Assembly: GCF_002968335.2 (NCBI RefSeq)
Contig: NZ_CP134398.1
Location: 3,844,001 to 3,908,000 of the forward strand
Origin: Mycobacterium sp. ITM-2016-00316
GTDB taxonomy: Bacteria; Actinomycetota; Actinomycetes; Mycobacteriales; Mycobacteriaceae
Direction of reading: 5' to 3'
Length of the DNA: 64,000 bases
Below, piece by piece: positions 24,229 through 32,924 of this stretch; the stretch's first letter is position 1; each line of letters opens with the position of its first letter. The notes under the pieces are model-generated. The model was not told where the DNA came from and searched no databases. It saw only the letters and a program-made list of their open reading frames with translations. Position numbers and translations under genes: made by a program.

Positions 24229-25205
24229 CAGATCTCCCCCTCTTCGATGACGGTGCCACCCGCGCGTCCGGCGTCGGTCCACGCCACCCAGGGCGCCGAG
24301 TGAAAGTACTGCAGCGCCAGGGCGTCTCCGACGTCGACACACGTCTGCTGCAGGGCCGCCAATTGATCTTCCAGTGACTCCAGCAGTGCGCCGGGCGGCA
24401 GGAACTCCAGCTCACTTCGGGCCCGGCCGAGCAACCGCTGCGCCTCGGCGGTCGATCCGACCCGACTGTGCCTGCGGTGCAGCAGTTCGTCGAGACTGTG
24501 CTCGGCCAATCGCAGCGAGTAGTAGATCGATCGCGGGAAAAGCCGGTCCAGCAACATGAACTCGACGACCCTGCTGGCGTCGAGGACACCACGGTAGGTG
24601 CGCAGGTAGGTGTCGTGGGCGCCCGCCGAACGCAGCACCGTGACCCAGGCCGGCGATGAACCGCTGTCACCGACCCGCGACAACAGCATGCGCACCGTCA
24701 TGTCGACGCGTTCGATGGCCCGTCCCAGCACCATGAAGCGGTAACCGTCATCGCGCGACAGCGTCGAATCGGCCAGGCCCGCGAACATCGCAGCCCGGCC
24801 CTCCACGTAGGCCAGAAACTCGTGCGGGCCGAGGCGTCGTGCCGCGCGTTCCCGCTCGGCCAGGGCGTTGTAGGTGGTGTTGAGGCACTCCCACATCTCG
24901 GTGGACGTGACCTCGCGTGCGCCTCGGGCATTTTCGCGTGCCGCGGTGATGGACTCGACGATCGAACAGCCGCCCTTGGTGTCCTTGCCGAAGGCCACCA
25001 GATCGGTCAGCGACCAGACGTCCAGCTGCTGTTCCGGGGGTTCGATATCGAGCACCTGCAGCAGCACCCGTGAGGTCTGATCGGGATCGACGCTGGAGTC
25101 TTCCAGCAGTTGATGCACCACGACATCGAGGATGCGAGCGGTGTCGTCGGCGCGCTCGACGTAGCGGCCGATCCAGTACAGCGATTCCGCGTTACGGGCC
25201 AACAT
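24228..25205 (-). CDS. Alpha-E domain protein (Rv2410c-like)
   Basis: 325 residues, almost all helical. It begins MLARNAESLYWIGRYVERADDTARILDV, the signature opening of the alpha-E family, and contains GYRFMVLGRAIERVDMTVRMLL. No catalytic motif is visible. The family nearly always sits between a circularly permuted ATP-grasp gene and a transglutaminase-like gene, exactly as here, and is thought to work with them in making or modifying a peptide-like product. It overlaps both neighbours by one base (TGATG at 25203-25207 and 24226-24230), so the three are translated together. Confidence 0.88.
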   Translation of the reverse strand: MLARNAESLYWIGRYVERADDTARILDVVVHQLLEDSSVDPDQTSRVLLQVLDIEPPEQQLDVWSLTDLVAFGKDTKGGCSIVESITAARENARGAREVTSTEMWECLNTTYNALAERERAARRLGPHEFLAYVEGRAAMFAGLADSTLSRDDGYRFMVLGRAIERVDMTVRMLLSRVGDSGSSPAWVTVLRSAGAHDTYLRTYRGVLDASRVVEFMLLDRLFPRSIYYSLRLAEHSLDELLHRRHSRVGSTAEAQRLLGRARSELEFLPPGALLESLEDQLAALQQTCVDVGDALALQYFHSAPWVAWTDAGRAGGTVIEEGEI

Positions 25206-26956
25206 CAGTCGACCACCGCCTGCTGCTGCTGCTGCTGCTGTTGTTGTTGGTCCTGTTGACTTGAGCCACGGGCCCCCTGGGTCTGCTGCTGTTGGGTTTG
25301 TTCGCTCTTGGCCTCTCGGCCGGGTTTGCCGTTGCGGGCAGCCTTCTCAGCGACCGACGGTTTGCCGGGCTTCGGAGCGTCGGGCAACGAACGCACCACC
25401 TCGGCGGCGGCCAGCTCACGATCTGCTGCCGACGTCCGCGATGCCAGCACCCAGGTGTCCTTGGATCCACCGCCCTGGCTGGAGTTCACCACCAGCGAGC
25501 CCTCCGGAAGCGCGACCCGGGTCAAGCCGCCGGGGAGCACCCAGACCTCGTCGCCATCGTTGACCGCGAACGGGCGAAGGTCCACATGCCGCGGCGCCAG
25601 GTGGTCGCCGATCTGGGTCGGCACCGTCGAGAGCTGCACGACCGGCTGTGCGATCCAGCCCCGCGGGTCGGCGCGAATCTTCTTGCTGATCGTCGCGAGT
25701 TCCTTTTCATTGGCATCCGGACCGAACACGATGCCGTAGCCGCCAGAGCCCTCCACGGGTTTGATCACCAATTCGTCGACCCGGTCGAGCACCTCTTCGC
25801 ACTCCTCATCCAGCCAGCAACGGAAGGTGTCGACGTTGGCCAGCAACGGCTTTTCGCCCAGGTAGTACTCGATGATGGTCGGCACGTAGGTGTACACCAG
25901 CTTGTCATCGCCGACGCCGTTTCCGACCGCGCTGGAGATCACCACGTTGCCCGCGCGGGCGGCGTTGAGAACCCCGGCCACCCCGAGGACCGAATCCGGC
26001 CGGAACTGCATCGGATCCAAATACTCGTCGTCGATGCGGCGGTAGATGACGTCGACCTGACGCTCCCCCTCGGTGGTGCGCATGTAGACGGTGTTGTCGC
26101 GGCAGAACAGGTCTCGGCCCTCCACCAGTTCGACACCCATCTGGCGGGCCAGCAGCGAATGCTCGAAGTAGGCGGAGTTGTAGACGCCGGGGGTCAGCAC
26201 GACGACGGTCGGATCGGCCTCGTTGGTGGCCGCCGCCTTGCGCAGCGCGCGCAACAGGTGCGAGGAGTAGTCACCCACCGCCCGAACCCGGTGGGAGGCG
26301 AACAGGTTCGGGAACACCCGCGCCATGGTGCGGCGGTTCTCCATCACGTAGGACACCCCCGACGGCGAACGCAGGTTGTCCTCCAGGACCCGGAACGTGC
26401 CCTGCGCGTCGCGGACCAGGTCGATGCCCGCGACGTGGATGCGCACGCCGTTGGGGGGCACGATGCCGACCGCCTCGCGGTGGAAGTGCTCGCAGGAGGT
26501 GATGAGCCGGCGCGGGATCACCCCGTCGCGCAGGATCTCCTGTTCCCCATAGATGTCGTCGAGGTAGAGCTCGAGCGCTTTGACGCGCTGCGCGATGCCC
26601 TTCTCCAGGCGTGACCACTCGGCCGCGGAGATGACGCGGGGCACCAGGTCGAGCGGGAACGGGCGTTCCTGACCGGACAACGAGAAGGTGATGCCCTGGT
26701 CGATGAAGGCGCGGCCGAGGGCTTCGGAGCGGGCGGCCAGCTCGGAGGCGTCCGACGGCGAAAGTTCAGCGAAGATCCCCTTGTAGGGCCCGCGGACGTT
26801 GCCTTCGGCGTCGAACATCTCGTCGAAGGCCGCCGAGTACCTGCCCAGATTCTCGTAGCCGTCGAAAATGCCGGCCTGGCGTTTGACCGCGCGGGAACCC
26901 GAGCGCGACGTACGGGCAGTTTCGTTCGGCAGGGTTCGTAGGCTCACCACTGCCAT
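25205..26956 (-). CDS. Circularly permuted type-2 ATP-grasp protein with polyglutamine tail (Rv2411c-like)
   Basis: 583 residues. The ATP-grasp core (DUF404/DUF407 type) spans about residues 30-480: DNLRSPSGVSYVMENRRTMARVFP, VVLTPGVYNSAYFEHSLLARQMGVELVEGRDL and ELVIKPVEGSGGYGIVFGPD. The last supplies the lysine and glycine-rich ATP loop. Ligation of a carboxylate to an amine is the likely chemistry; substrates are unknown. After about residue 510 the tail becomes low complexity (KPGREAKSEQTQQQQTQ) and ends in ten consecutive glutamines then AVVD. First gene of the trio. No good SD precedes the ATG at 26956. Confidence 0.88.
   Translation of the reverse strand: MAVVSLRTLPNETARTSRSGSRAVKRQAGIFDGYENLGRYSAAFDEMFDAEGNVRGPYKGIFAELSPSDASELAARSEALGRAFIDQGITFSLSGQERPFPLDLVPRVISAAEWSRLEKGIAQRVKALELYLDDIYGEQEILRDGVIPRRLITSCEHFHREAVGIVPPNGVRIHVAGIDLVRDAQGTFRVLEDNLRSPSGVSYVMENRRTMARVFPNLFASHRVRAVGDYSSHLLRALRKAAATNEADPTVVVLTPGVYNSAYFEHSLLARQMGVELVEGRDLFCRDNTVYMRTTEGERQVDVIYRRIDDEYLDPMQFRPDSVLGVAGVLNAARAGNVVISSAVGNGVGDDKLVYTYVPTIIEYYLGEKPLLANVDTFRCWLDEECEEVLDRVDELVIKPVEGSGGYGIVFGPDANEKELATISKKIRADPRGWIAQPVVQLSTVPTQIGDHLAPRHVDLRPFAVNDGDEVWVLPGGLTRVALPEGSLVVNSSQGGGSKDTWVLASRTSAADRELAAAEVVRSLPDAPKPGKPSVAEKAARNGKPGREAKSEQTQQQQTQGARGSSQQDQQQQQQQQQQAVVD
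25220..25249. repeat. Trinucleotide repeat encoding Gln10
   Basis: Seven CTG followed by three TTG on the plus strand, read as CAA/CAG glutamine codons in the last codons of the ATP-grasp gene. A run of this kind is prone to slippage, in steps that keep the frame. Confidence 0.85.
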
Positions 26957-26998
26957 GCTGCCGTAAGTCCGTCATTTCGGCAGGCCAGTCGCTCCGCT

Positions 26999-27028
26999 TT
27001 GGGGGTTTGGCGCCCTCGCTGGTAACCT
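26999..27028 (+). promoter_or_regulatory. Probable rpsT promoter
   Basis: TTGGGG (26999-27004) and TAACCT (27023-27028) spaced 18 bp, followed by a leader of about 75 nt to the rpsT GTG. The -10 fits TANNNT well; the -35 is weak. Confidence 0.45.
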
Positions 27029-27110
27029 GAACAACCGCTGCCCAGCCGCGATTGCACGGCCGGGCGTCCAAGACGTATCCCAACCGACGTTTTACGAAGG
27101 AACTACACGC

Positions 27111-27371
27111 GTGGCCAACATCAAGTCGCAGGAAAAGCGCATCAAGACCAACGAGCGTCGTCGACTGCGCAACCAGTCGGTGAAGTCGTCGCTGCGTACG
27201 GCTGTGCGCGGGCTGCGCGAGGCCATCGACGCCGGTGAGAAGGACAAAGCAGGCGAACTGCTGGTCGTGACCAACCGCAAGCTGGACAAGGCTGCCAGCG
27301 CGGGCGTCATCCACAAGAACCAGGCCGCCAACAAGAAGTCCGCGCTGTCGCTGGCCGTCAACCAGCTCTGA
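27111..27371 (+). CDS. rpsT: 30S ribosomal protein S20
   Basis: 86 residues, standard length. The N-terminus [30 protein letters not shown] is diagnostic of bS20, a very basic helical-bundle protein that binds 16S rRNA early in 30S assembly. The start is GTG 27111, preceded by GAAGGAACT. It is monocistronic, divergent from the ATP-grasp gene, with its own hairpin terminator downstream, and convergent with holA. Confidence 0.97.
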   Translation: MANIKSQEKRIKTNERRRLRNQSVKSSLRTAVRGLREAIDAGEKDKAGELLVVTNRKLDKAASAGVIHKNQAANKKSALSLAVNQL

Positions 27372-27384
27372 TTTCTGTCCGCAC

Positions 27385-27424
27385 ACCCGCGCGTCGACGA
27401 TCCACTGTCACGCGCGGGTTTTTG
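27385..27424 (+). terminator. rpsT intrinsic terminator
   Basis: 10-bp stem ACCCGCGCGT / ACGCGCGGGT (27385-27394 and 27410-27419) with a 15-nt loop, followed by TTTTTG. It begins 13 bp after the rpsT stop and precedes the convergent holA stop. Confidence 0.8.
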
Positions 27425-27435
27425 CGTGTCCGGGC

Positions 27436-28395
27436 TCAGTCGGTAGCGAGTTCGGCGACCTTGCGCACCGCAGCCTCCAGCGCGTAATCCGCATCGGCCG
27501 CCGCGCCCTTGACGTCGGCGTTCAACGACGCGACCACCCGCAGTGCTTCGGCCACCCGGTCGGGCGACCAACGCCGCGACTGCTTCTGCGCCTTCTGCAC
27601 CCGCCACGGCGGCATGCCCAGTTCCCCGGCCAACTGGTACGGGTCACCCCGCAGCGGGCCCACCCGGGCGATGGTGTGCACCGCCTCGGCCAGCGCATCG
27701 GCGAGCACCACATGGGGTTCCCCGCTGAGCATCGCCCACCGCAGCGCCTCCGCCGCTCCGGGCACGTCACCCAGGACCGCTTTGTCGGCGATGTCGAAGC
27801 CCTTCACCTCGGCCTTGCCCTGGTGGTACTGGCGCACCGCTGCGGCATCGACGGTGCCGTCGGTGTCGGCAACCAACTGTGAGCACACCGCCGCCAATTC
27901 ACGGATGTCCGAACCGACCGCATCGAGGATCGCCGTGACGGTGTCATCGTCGACCTTCACCTTCAACGTCCGGAACTCACGGCGCACGAAGTCGGCACGG
28001 TCGGCGGGTTTGGCGATCTTCGCGCACGGATGCACCTGAGCACCAAGTTTTTTGAGTTGGTCGGCCATCGCCTTGGCGCGACCTCCGCCGGAGTGCACCA
28101 CGACCAGCTGGGTACCCGGCGGCAGGTCGGCCGCCGAGCTGACGATCAGGGCTGCCGCCTCCTTGCCCGCCTCACCGGCGGATTCCAGCACCACGACCCG
28201 TTCATCGGCGAACAGCGACGGGCTCAGCAGTTCGGCGAGCTCACTGGTGCTGACCTCACCGGCGCGCAACCGGTCCACTGGGACGTCGACCGTGCCCGCT
28301 TTCTTGCGGGCGGTCTTCAGCACGCCGGCCACCGCACGCTCGATGAGCAGTTCCTCGTCGCCGAGGACGAGGTGCAGTTCCGCGGTGTCTGTCAC
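27436..28395 (-). CDS. holA: DNA polymerase III delta subunit
   Basis: 319 residues; the clamp-loader wrench subunit that opens the beta sliding clamp. It begins [23 protein letters not shown], the HolA opening with the LGDE motif. AAA-like domains follow ([28 protein letters not shown]) and a C-terminal helical domain ends near [25 protein letters not shown]. Synteny with Rv2413c agrees. It lies 12 bp upstream of comEC in the opposite order: holA is downstream of the comEA-comEC pair on the same strand and may be co-transcribed with them. Confidence 0.93.
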   Translation of the reverse strand: MTDTAELHLVLGDEELLIERAVAGVLKTARKKAGTVDVPVDRLRAGEVSTSELAELLSPSLFADERVVVLESAGEAGKEAAALIVSSAADLPPGTQLVVVHSGGGRAKAMADQLKKLGAQVHPCAKIAKPADRADFVRREFRTLKVKVDDDTVTAILDAVGSDIRELAAVCSQLVADTDGTVDAAAVRQYHQGKAEVKGFDIADKAVLGDVPGAAEALRWAMLSGEPHVVLADALAEAVHTIARVGPLRGDPYQLAGELGMPPWRVQKAQKQSRRWSPDRVAEALRVVASLNADVKGAAADADYALEAAVRKVAELATD

Positions 28396-28407
28396 CCAAG
28401 GATCGTT

Positions 28408-29922
28408 TCACGCCGCGCCGACAACCCCGGAGAGGGTCCAGGCCAGTAGGCAGCAGGCCGCGGTGGCACACAACATCCGGCCCCACCGCCGCCGCAGGCT
28501 CAGAATCAGCGTGATGCTCACCGCGGTGACCAACGCCATACCGACGAAGCCGGACGGAACGGTGACCGAGGCCCCCGGCACCGCCGCGATCCGGTCCGCC
28601 ACCGACAGCAGCCACCACAGCTCGGGCCCGGTGAAGCGGATCAGGATGCCCGCTGCCTCCGGCGAGAAGGCCGACAGCGCCGCCGCGACGGTGCCGATCA
28701 CCGTGATCGGCGGGATGACGACGGCGACCAGCAGATTGGCCAGGACCGCGAGCACGCTGAACCGGCCCGAGATCCCGGCAATCAGCGGGGCGGTGACCAG
28801 CTGAGCGGCCAGCGCGATGCTCACCGCGGCGGCCAGCGGTGTGGGCCAGCCGCGCTCGACCAGGCGGGCCGACCAGGTCGGGGCGATCACGACCAGGGCG
28901 GCCGTCGCCACCACCGACAGCGCAAACCCCGCATCGACGGCCAGCTGTGGCGCCACCGCCATCAGCGCGACGACGCTCGCCGAGAGCACCGGGATCGCCT
29001 GCCGACGGCGATGGGTGAGCACCGCGAGCAGGGCGATCCCGCCCATGACGGCCGCGCGCAGCACGCTCGCCGACGGTTCGACCACGACGACGAAACCGAT
29101 CAGCACCGCCAACGCCAGCAGGGCCGCCATCCGGGGTCCTACCAACGCGGCGACGAGCAGGGCGGTGCCGCACACGATGGTGACGTTGGCTCCCGAAACC
29201 GCCGTCAGATGGGTCAGGCCCGCGATCTTGAAGTCATCGGCCGTCGTCGCAGGGACCGCGGACATGTCGCCGAGCACCAAGGCGGGCAGCATCGCGGACT
29301 GTTCGGCGGGCAGCACCCGGCGCGCGGTGTCGGCGAACTCCGAGCGGATGTGCCCGGACAGGCGGCGCACCGTAGGGATAGCTCCGAGCGTCGGCTCGCC
29401 GATCGCGGTGAGCACGGCGACGCTGAGATCTGGCCGCAGCGGACGCCCGATGCGTGCCCGGAAGGTGGCCGGGCGGCCGACGGTCAGTTCGGCAAAATCC
29501 GTCACCGGCGCGAAGACCAGCACCATGCCGGTCAGCGGGTTGCCGTCCAGTTCCAGCAGCCCGCCCCGGAACATGATGCGGCCCTGCCCCAGTGATCGCG
29601 GCGACTCCGTGGGGACCACACCGACGGTCGCGGTGTGGCCGTGCCGCGCAGCAATCGGATGATGCCGCGCATCGTGGGCACGCAGGGCGATCGACAGACC
29701 GAAGGCGGTGCCGATGACCGCGACCGCGGCCACCCCGGCGGCCCCCAGCGCGATCCCGCGCCGCGCGCACCACCGCCCCGCCATCGCCGTCCCCGCGACG
29801 GCACCGACCACGATCGCCACGATGACCGCGGGTGACCAGAGGATCCCGGCGGCGGTCACCGTCCAACAGGTCACCGCGCCCGGGACCAGCCGGATATCGA
29901 TGTGGCGCTCGTCGGTGTTCAC
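28408..29922 (-). CDS. comEC: ComEC/Rec2-family membrane protein
   Basis: 504 residues from GTG 29922. Two N-terminal hydrophobic segments and a soluble DUF4131-type domain (about 60-190) precede the competence domain: GLTHLTAVSGANVTIVCGTALLVAALVG, the ComEC hallmark (TAVSGxN), then many helices (ALLALAVLIGFVVVVEPSASVLRAAVMGGIALLAVL). The metallo-beta-lactamase-like C-terminal nuclease domain of canonical ComEC is absent, as in the mycobacterial orthologue (Rv2414c). In competent bacteria it forms the DNA translocation channel; natural transformation is not established for mycobacteria. GTG overlaps the comEA stop (GTGA). Confidence 0.88.
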   Translation of the reverse strand: MNTDERHIDIRLVPGAVTCWTVTAAGILWSPAVIVAIVVGAVAGTAMAGRWCARRGIALGAAGVAAVAVIGTAFGLSIALRAHDARHHPIAARHGHTATVGVVPTESPRSLGQGRIMFRGGLLELDGNPLTGMVLVFAPVTDFAELTVGRPATFRARIGRPLRPDLSVAVLTAIGEPTLGAIPTVRRLSGHIRSEFADTARRVLPAEQSAMLPALVLGDMSAVPATTADDFKIAGLTHLTAVSGANVTIVCGTALLVAALVGPRMAALLALAVLIGFVVVVEPSASVLRAAVMGGIALLAVLTHRRRQAIPVLSASVVALMAVAPQLAVDAGFALSVVATAALVVIAPTWSARLVERGWPTPLAAAVSIALAAQLVTAPLIAGISGRFSVLAVLANLLVAVVIPPITVIGTVAAALSAFSPEAAGILIRFTGPELWWLLSVADRIAAVPGASVTVPSGFVGMALVTAVSITLILSLRRRWGRMLCATAACCLLAWTLSGVVGAA

Positions 29923-30746
29923 ACATCGACCAGGCCACGGAGCTTGTCCAGGCGGGCCGGGCCGATACCGTCCACCTCGCTGAGCTGGTCGACGCTGGTG
30001 AATCGTCCGTTGGCCTCCCGCCACGCGATGATCGCCGCGGCGGTCACCGGCCCGACGCCGGGCAAGGCGTCGAGGTCCTCCGCGGTCGCGGTGTTCAGGT
30101 TGACCCGGGCCCCGGGCGCGGCGGTTGCGTTCGGCGCCGCAGGGGACGCCTGTGCGGGTGGAGCCGCCGAACTCACCGAGCTGCCCATCGGTGACGGTGA
30201 TCCAGGTGGTGCCGCCAACCCGACGATGATCTGTTCGCCGTCCGCGACGCGGCGGGCCAGATTCAGCCCGACCAGATCCGCGCCGTCCACCGCGCCGCCG
30301 GCGGCCTCCAGTGCGTCGGCTATCCGGTCCCCCGCCGTCAGCGTCACCAGCCCGGGCGTGTTGACCAGGCCGACGACGCTGACCACCACCGGTCCATCCG
30401 GCGGCTCCGCCGGGCCTGGCGCGGCGCCGGCCTGCGCGGTGGGAGATCCGGAAACCATCTGCACCGCAGGAAGATTGGCCGAGGAGACCGGCGCAGGTGA
30501 ATCACGCAACACGGTGAACACCGTGACCAGCACGGCGATGATCCCGACGCCGAGCAGCGCGATCACACCGGCACGGCCCGGATCTGCCCGCAGCGTACCG
30601 AGCCAATCCCGTGCGGAGTGACTGTCCCCATCGGGCAGCCACCGGGCCAGTACGGTGTCCGATTCCTCTTCTGGCGCTTCGGTTACCGCGTCACGATCGG
30701 TCCCGATGCGACGCGTCAGACGCTGCGCGGGCGATTCGGTGTCCAT
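29919..30746 (-). CDS. comEA: ComEA-like helix-hairpin-helix DNA-binding protein
   Basis: 275 residues. A cytoplasmic N-terminus of about 60 residues, one membrane helix (PGRAGVIALLGVGIIAVLVTVFTVL, about 72-96), an SLBB-type domain (PVVVSVVGLVNTPGLVTLTAGDRIADALEAAGG), a Pro/Ala linker, and a C-terminal tandem helix-hairpin-helix (ARVNLNTATAEDLDALPGVGPVTAAAIIAWREANGRF...LSEVDGIGPARLDKL). That order is the canonical ComEA layout: a membrane-anchored receptor for double-stranded DNA. It is coupled to comEC by a 4-nt overlap. Confidence 0.92.
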   Translation of the reverse strand: MDTESPAQRLTRRIGTDRDAVTEAPEEESDTVLARWLPDGDSHSARDWLGTLRADPGRAGVIALLGVGIIAVLVTVFTVLRDSPAPVSSANLPAVQMVSGSPTAQAGAAPGPAEPPDGPVVVSVVGLVNTPGLVTLTAGDRIADALEAAGGAVDGADLVGLNLARRVADGEQIIVGLAAPPGSPSPMGSSVSSAAPPAQASPAAPNATAAPGARVNLNTATAEDLDALPGVGPVTAAAIIAWREANGRFTSVDQLSEVDGIGPARLDKLRGLVDV

Positions 30747-30841
30747 GAGCCGACGGTAGGCACGCGGACCGACCTACCGGCGTCGTCGCGGGTCGTGACA
30801 CCTCAGGTTGTGGATGGATCCGGCATTGTGGATGAACCGGA

Positions 30842-31243
30842 TCAGGTGCCGTGCGAGGCGAGCACCGCGATCTGCGCAGCGTCCGGGCCTTCGACCAACA
30901 GGTAGGTGACCGCGACCCGGCCCAGTTCGGCGCCGTCGACGTCGTGGCGCACGAATGCTCCCCGGTAGAGCGCCGAGGAGGCGTTCAGCACCGTGACCTC
31001 GGCGTGAGACAACGTGGTGTGGTGGTAGTTCTGGGCGCGCAAACCGTCCACCTGGCCCTGGATCACAGCGGCGAGCTGGTCATGGGTGGACAGGCTGATG
31101 GCCCCCTCGTCGGTGGTCAATGTCAGCGGCACGGCATAGCAGTCCAGCAGTGCCGCGATCGGACGTTCCCCGCGGACAACCGCCGCGAACACCTCGAGGT
31201 ACTCGTCGAACCAGCGGCCCACCGTCCCGGAATCCACAGCCAT
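30842..31243 (-). CDS. NTF2-like (SnoaL-type) small protein
   Basis: 133 residues with the layout of an NTF2-like alpha+beta barrel. An N-terminal helix pair (VGRWFDEYLEVFAAVVRGERPIAALLDCYAVPL) is followed by a strand-rich half (AEVTVLNASSALYRGAFVRHDVDGAELGRVAVTYLLVEG). Members bind small hydrophobic ligands or act as isomerases or steroid-type enzymes; no catalytic residue is evident. It lies upstream of comEA (about 95 bp between) and downstream of the hydrolase/TetR genes, in the place where M. tuberculosis carries eis. Function unassigned. Confidence 0.65.
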   Translation of the reverse strand: MAVDSGTVGRWFDEYLEVFAAVVRGERPIAALLDCYAVPLTLTTDEGAISLSTHDQLAAVIQGQVDGLRAQNYHHTTLSHAEVTVLNASSALYRGAFVRHDVDGAELGRVAVTYLLVEGPDAAQIAVLASHGT

Positions 31244-31272
31244 GCCGGGAGTTTAGAGCGCAGGACCGCTGA

Positions 31273-32151
31273 TCACCGGCGGCGCCCGGCGAGTTTCCGG
31301 ACGAACTGTGAGATCTCGGCGGGCTTCTCCTCGGCCATGAAATGGCCGGCGTCGATCGGTTCGTAGCTGAAGTCGGGTGCCCACGCTGCCCAGATGGCGG
31401 CGGGGTCGAAGCCCAGTTGCGCACCCCAGTCCTGCGAGATGACCCCGACCGGCATCTGCAGTTGCCTGCCGGCCTCGCGATCGGCGCGGTCCATGTCCAG
31501 GTCGATCCCGGCGGTGGCCCGGTAGTCGGCGACGATGGAGTCCACGGCGGCCGCCGATCTGTCGATGTAGTGCCGCCGGACCTCGGGGCTGAAGGTGGCC
31601 CCGTCGGTGTCCCAGGCGTCCAGGAAGGATGCGAAGAACTCCTCGGCCACCGCCGTGATCATCTTCTCCGGCAGTCCCACCGGTTGCGCCATCAAATAGA
31701 GATGCCAAGCGACCTTGGCATTCACCCCGTGCAGCACATCCCAGGTGTCCAGGGTGGGCAGCACGTCAAGAATCCCGAGGAACTGCACGGTCTCCGGCTG
31801 GTCGAGCCCGGCGCGCACCGCGACGAGCGCGCCGCGGTCATGGCCCACCACACCGAATCGGTGGTGCCCCAACGCGGCCGCGACCTTCGTCACGTCGCGC
31901 GCCATGGTGCGCTTGGAGTAGGTGTCAGCGCCGGCCTCCGCCGGCTTTCCGCTGTCTCCGTAGCCCCGCAGGTCGGGGACGATGACGGTGAACTCGTCGG
32001 CCAGGTCCTCGGCGACCCGGCGCCACATGTAGTGCGTCTGGGGAAAGCCGTGCAGCAGAACGACAGCCGGGCCGTGGCCGCCGACGGCAACGTTGATCTC
32101 GACACCGTCCTCGCCGATCTCGGTCGAGTAGCTGAATCCGTGGATGGTCAT
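31273..32151 (-). CDS. Alpha/beta hydrolase, haloacetate dehalogenase / epoxide hydrolase type
   Basis: 292 residues from ATG 32151. Oxyanion-hole motif HGFPQTHYMW near residue 36, DLRGYGDSGKP, the nucleophile elbow GHDRGA with an aspartate nucleophile (about residue 107), and a C-terminal IDAGHFMAEEKP with the catalytic histidine. An Asp nucleophile plus a DRG-type elbow points to fluoroacetate/haloacetate dehalogenases or epoxide hydrolases rather than esterases. The substrate is unknown. It lies 5 bp after the stop of a TetR regulator in the same direction, so the regulator probably controls it. The open frame upstream to 32544 is a shadow. Confidence 0.85.
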   Translation of the reverse strand: MTIHGFSYSTEIGEDGVEINVAVGGHGPAVVLLHGFPQTHYMWRRVAEDLADEFTVIVPDLRGYGDSGKPAEAGADTYSKRTMARDVTKVAAALGHHRFGVVGHDRGALVAVRAGLDQPETVQFLGILDVLPTLDTWDVLHGVNAKVAWHLYLMAQPVGLPEKMITAVAEEFFASFLDAWDTDGATFSPEVRRHYIDRSAAAVDSIVADYRATAGIDLDMDRADREAGRQLQMPVGVISQDWGAQLGFDPAAIWAAWAPDFSYEPIDAGHFMAEEKPAEISQFVRKLAGRRR

Positions 32152-32156
32152 GGTGC

Positions 32157-32837
32157 TCAATGGGTTTCCTTCGCATGGACGGGATGGCCGGAGAAGATCC
32201 CGGCGGGCAGCCGCGCCGCTGCCGGTGGCGCGGCGCGCAGCGCGGGCAACAGGATGGCGTCGATGAGCGCCTCCAGGTAGGCGTCGTCGGTGTCGAGGCC
32301 GTTCATCCGTCGCAGCAGCAGGACCGCACCGGCCACCTCTTCGAAGGCGAACGGATCGATATCGTGCGGCAGTTCGCCGCGCCGGACGGCGGCTGAAATG
32401 ACGGTCGGCGGCAACCGAGCACCGGTGGGTCCCACGGTCCGCTCGATCTCCTCGCACAACGCCGGATCCTCCAGACCGGCCTGCAGCAGCAGTAATGCGG
32501 TCTGCCCGTCGGTCGAACGCATCGTGGTGATCAGCCTCCGGCACAGGGCCAGCAGGTCTCCGCGCAGACTGCCGGTGTCGATCTCGTCGGGTCCGTCGCG
32601 GTGCGCGGGGATGGCCTTCAACGCGGCGGTCACCATCTCGCGCTTGGACTTCCAGCGCCGGTACAGCGTGGCCTTGGAGGCGCCGGCCCGCCGGGCCACC
32701 TCCTCGAAGGTGACATTGTCGTAGCCGACCTCGGTCAGCAGCGCATAGGTGACGCCAAGGATCTCGGCTTCCCGCGCCTCGTCGCGGGGACGACCTCCGC
32801 GCCGCGCCTCATCTGCAGACCGGTTCAAGTACGACAC
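32157..32837 (-). CDS. TetR-family transcriptional regulator
   Basis: 226 residues from GTG 32837. The N-terminal helix-turn-helix is explicit: DEAREAEILGVTYALLTEVGYDNVTFEEVARRAGASKATLYRRWKSKREMV (about 17-67). The C-terminal domain carries the TetR_C_16-like stretch (DLLALCRRLITTMRSTDGQTALLLLQAGLEDPALCEEIERTVGP). It is divergent from a DapB-like oxidoreductase and upstream of a dehalogenase-like hydrolase, probably controlling both. Two dyads in the 87-bp divergent spacer are candidate operators; one lies directly over its start (TACGA-N6-TCGTA, 32830-32845). The longer open frame to 33326 is an antisense shadow. Confidence 0.87.
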   Translation of the reverse strand: MSYLNRSADEARRGGRPRDEAREAEILGVTYALLTEVGYDNVTFEEVARRAGASKATLYRRWKSKREMVTAALKAIPAHRDGPDEIDTGSLRGDLLALCRRLITTMRSTDGQTALLLLQAGLEDPALCEEIERTVGPTGARLPPTVISAAVRRGELPHDIDPFAFEEVAGAVLLLRRMNGLDTDDAYLEALIDAILLPALRAAPPAAARLPAGIFSGHPVHAKETH

Positions 32838-32845
32838 GTTTCGTA
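32830..32845. promoter_or_regulatory. Candidate TetR operator 1
   Basis: Inverted repeat TACGA-N6-TCGTA covering the GTG start of the TetR gene. It is a plausible autoregulatory site; the short arms keep confidence low. Confidence 0.35.
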
Positions 32846-32894
32846 TCGTAACCCGAAAACCGGGAGGAGACGATTTGTGACCCGGGTTACACGG

Positions 32895-32920
32895 GTGAAC
32901 ATCTTTCGAATAATGTTCAC
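32895..32920. promoter_or_regulatory. Candidate operator 2 over the DapB-like promoter
   Basis: Perfect inverted repeat GTGAACAT-N10-ATGTTCAC ending 4 bp before the ATG at 32925. It encloses and overlaps the proposed -10 TAATGT (32911-32916), so a bound repressor would block initiation. Confidence 0.55.
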
Positions 32921-32924
32921 ATCC

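Noticed and set aside
25220..25249. CTG/TTG triplet run as a CRISPR or IS remnant
   Set aside because: It is a simple in-frame trinucleotide repeat within a coding sequence; no spacers or longer unit.
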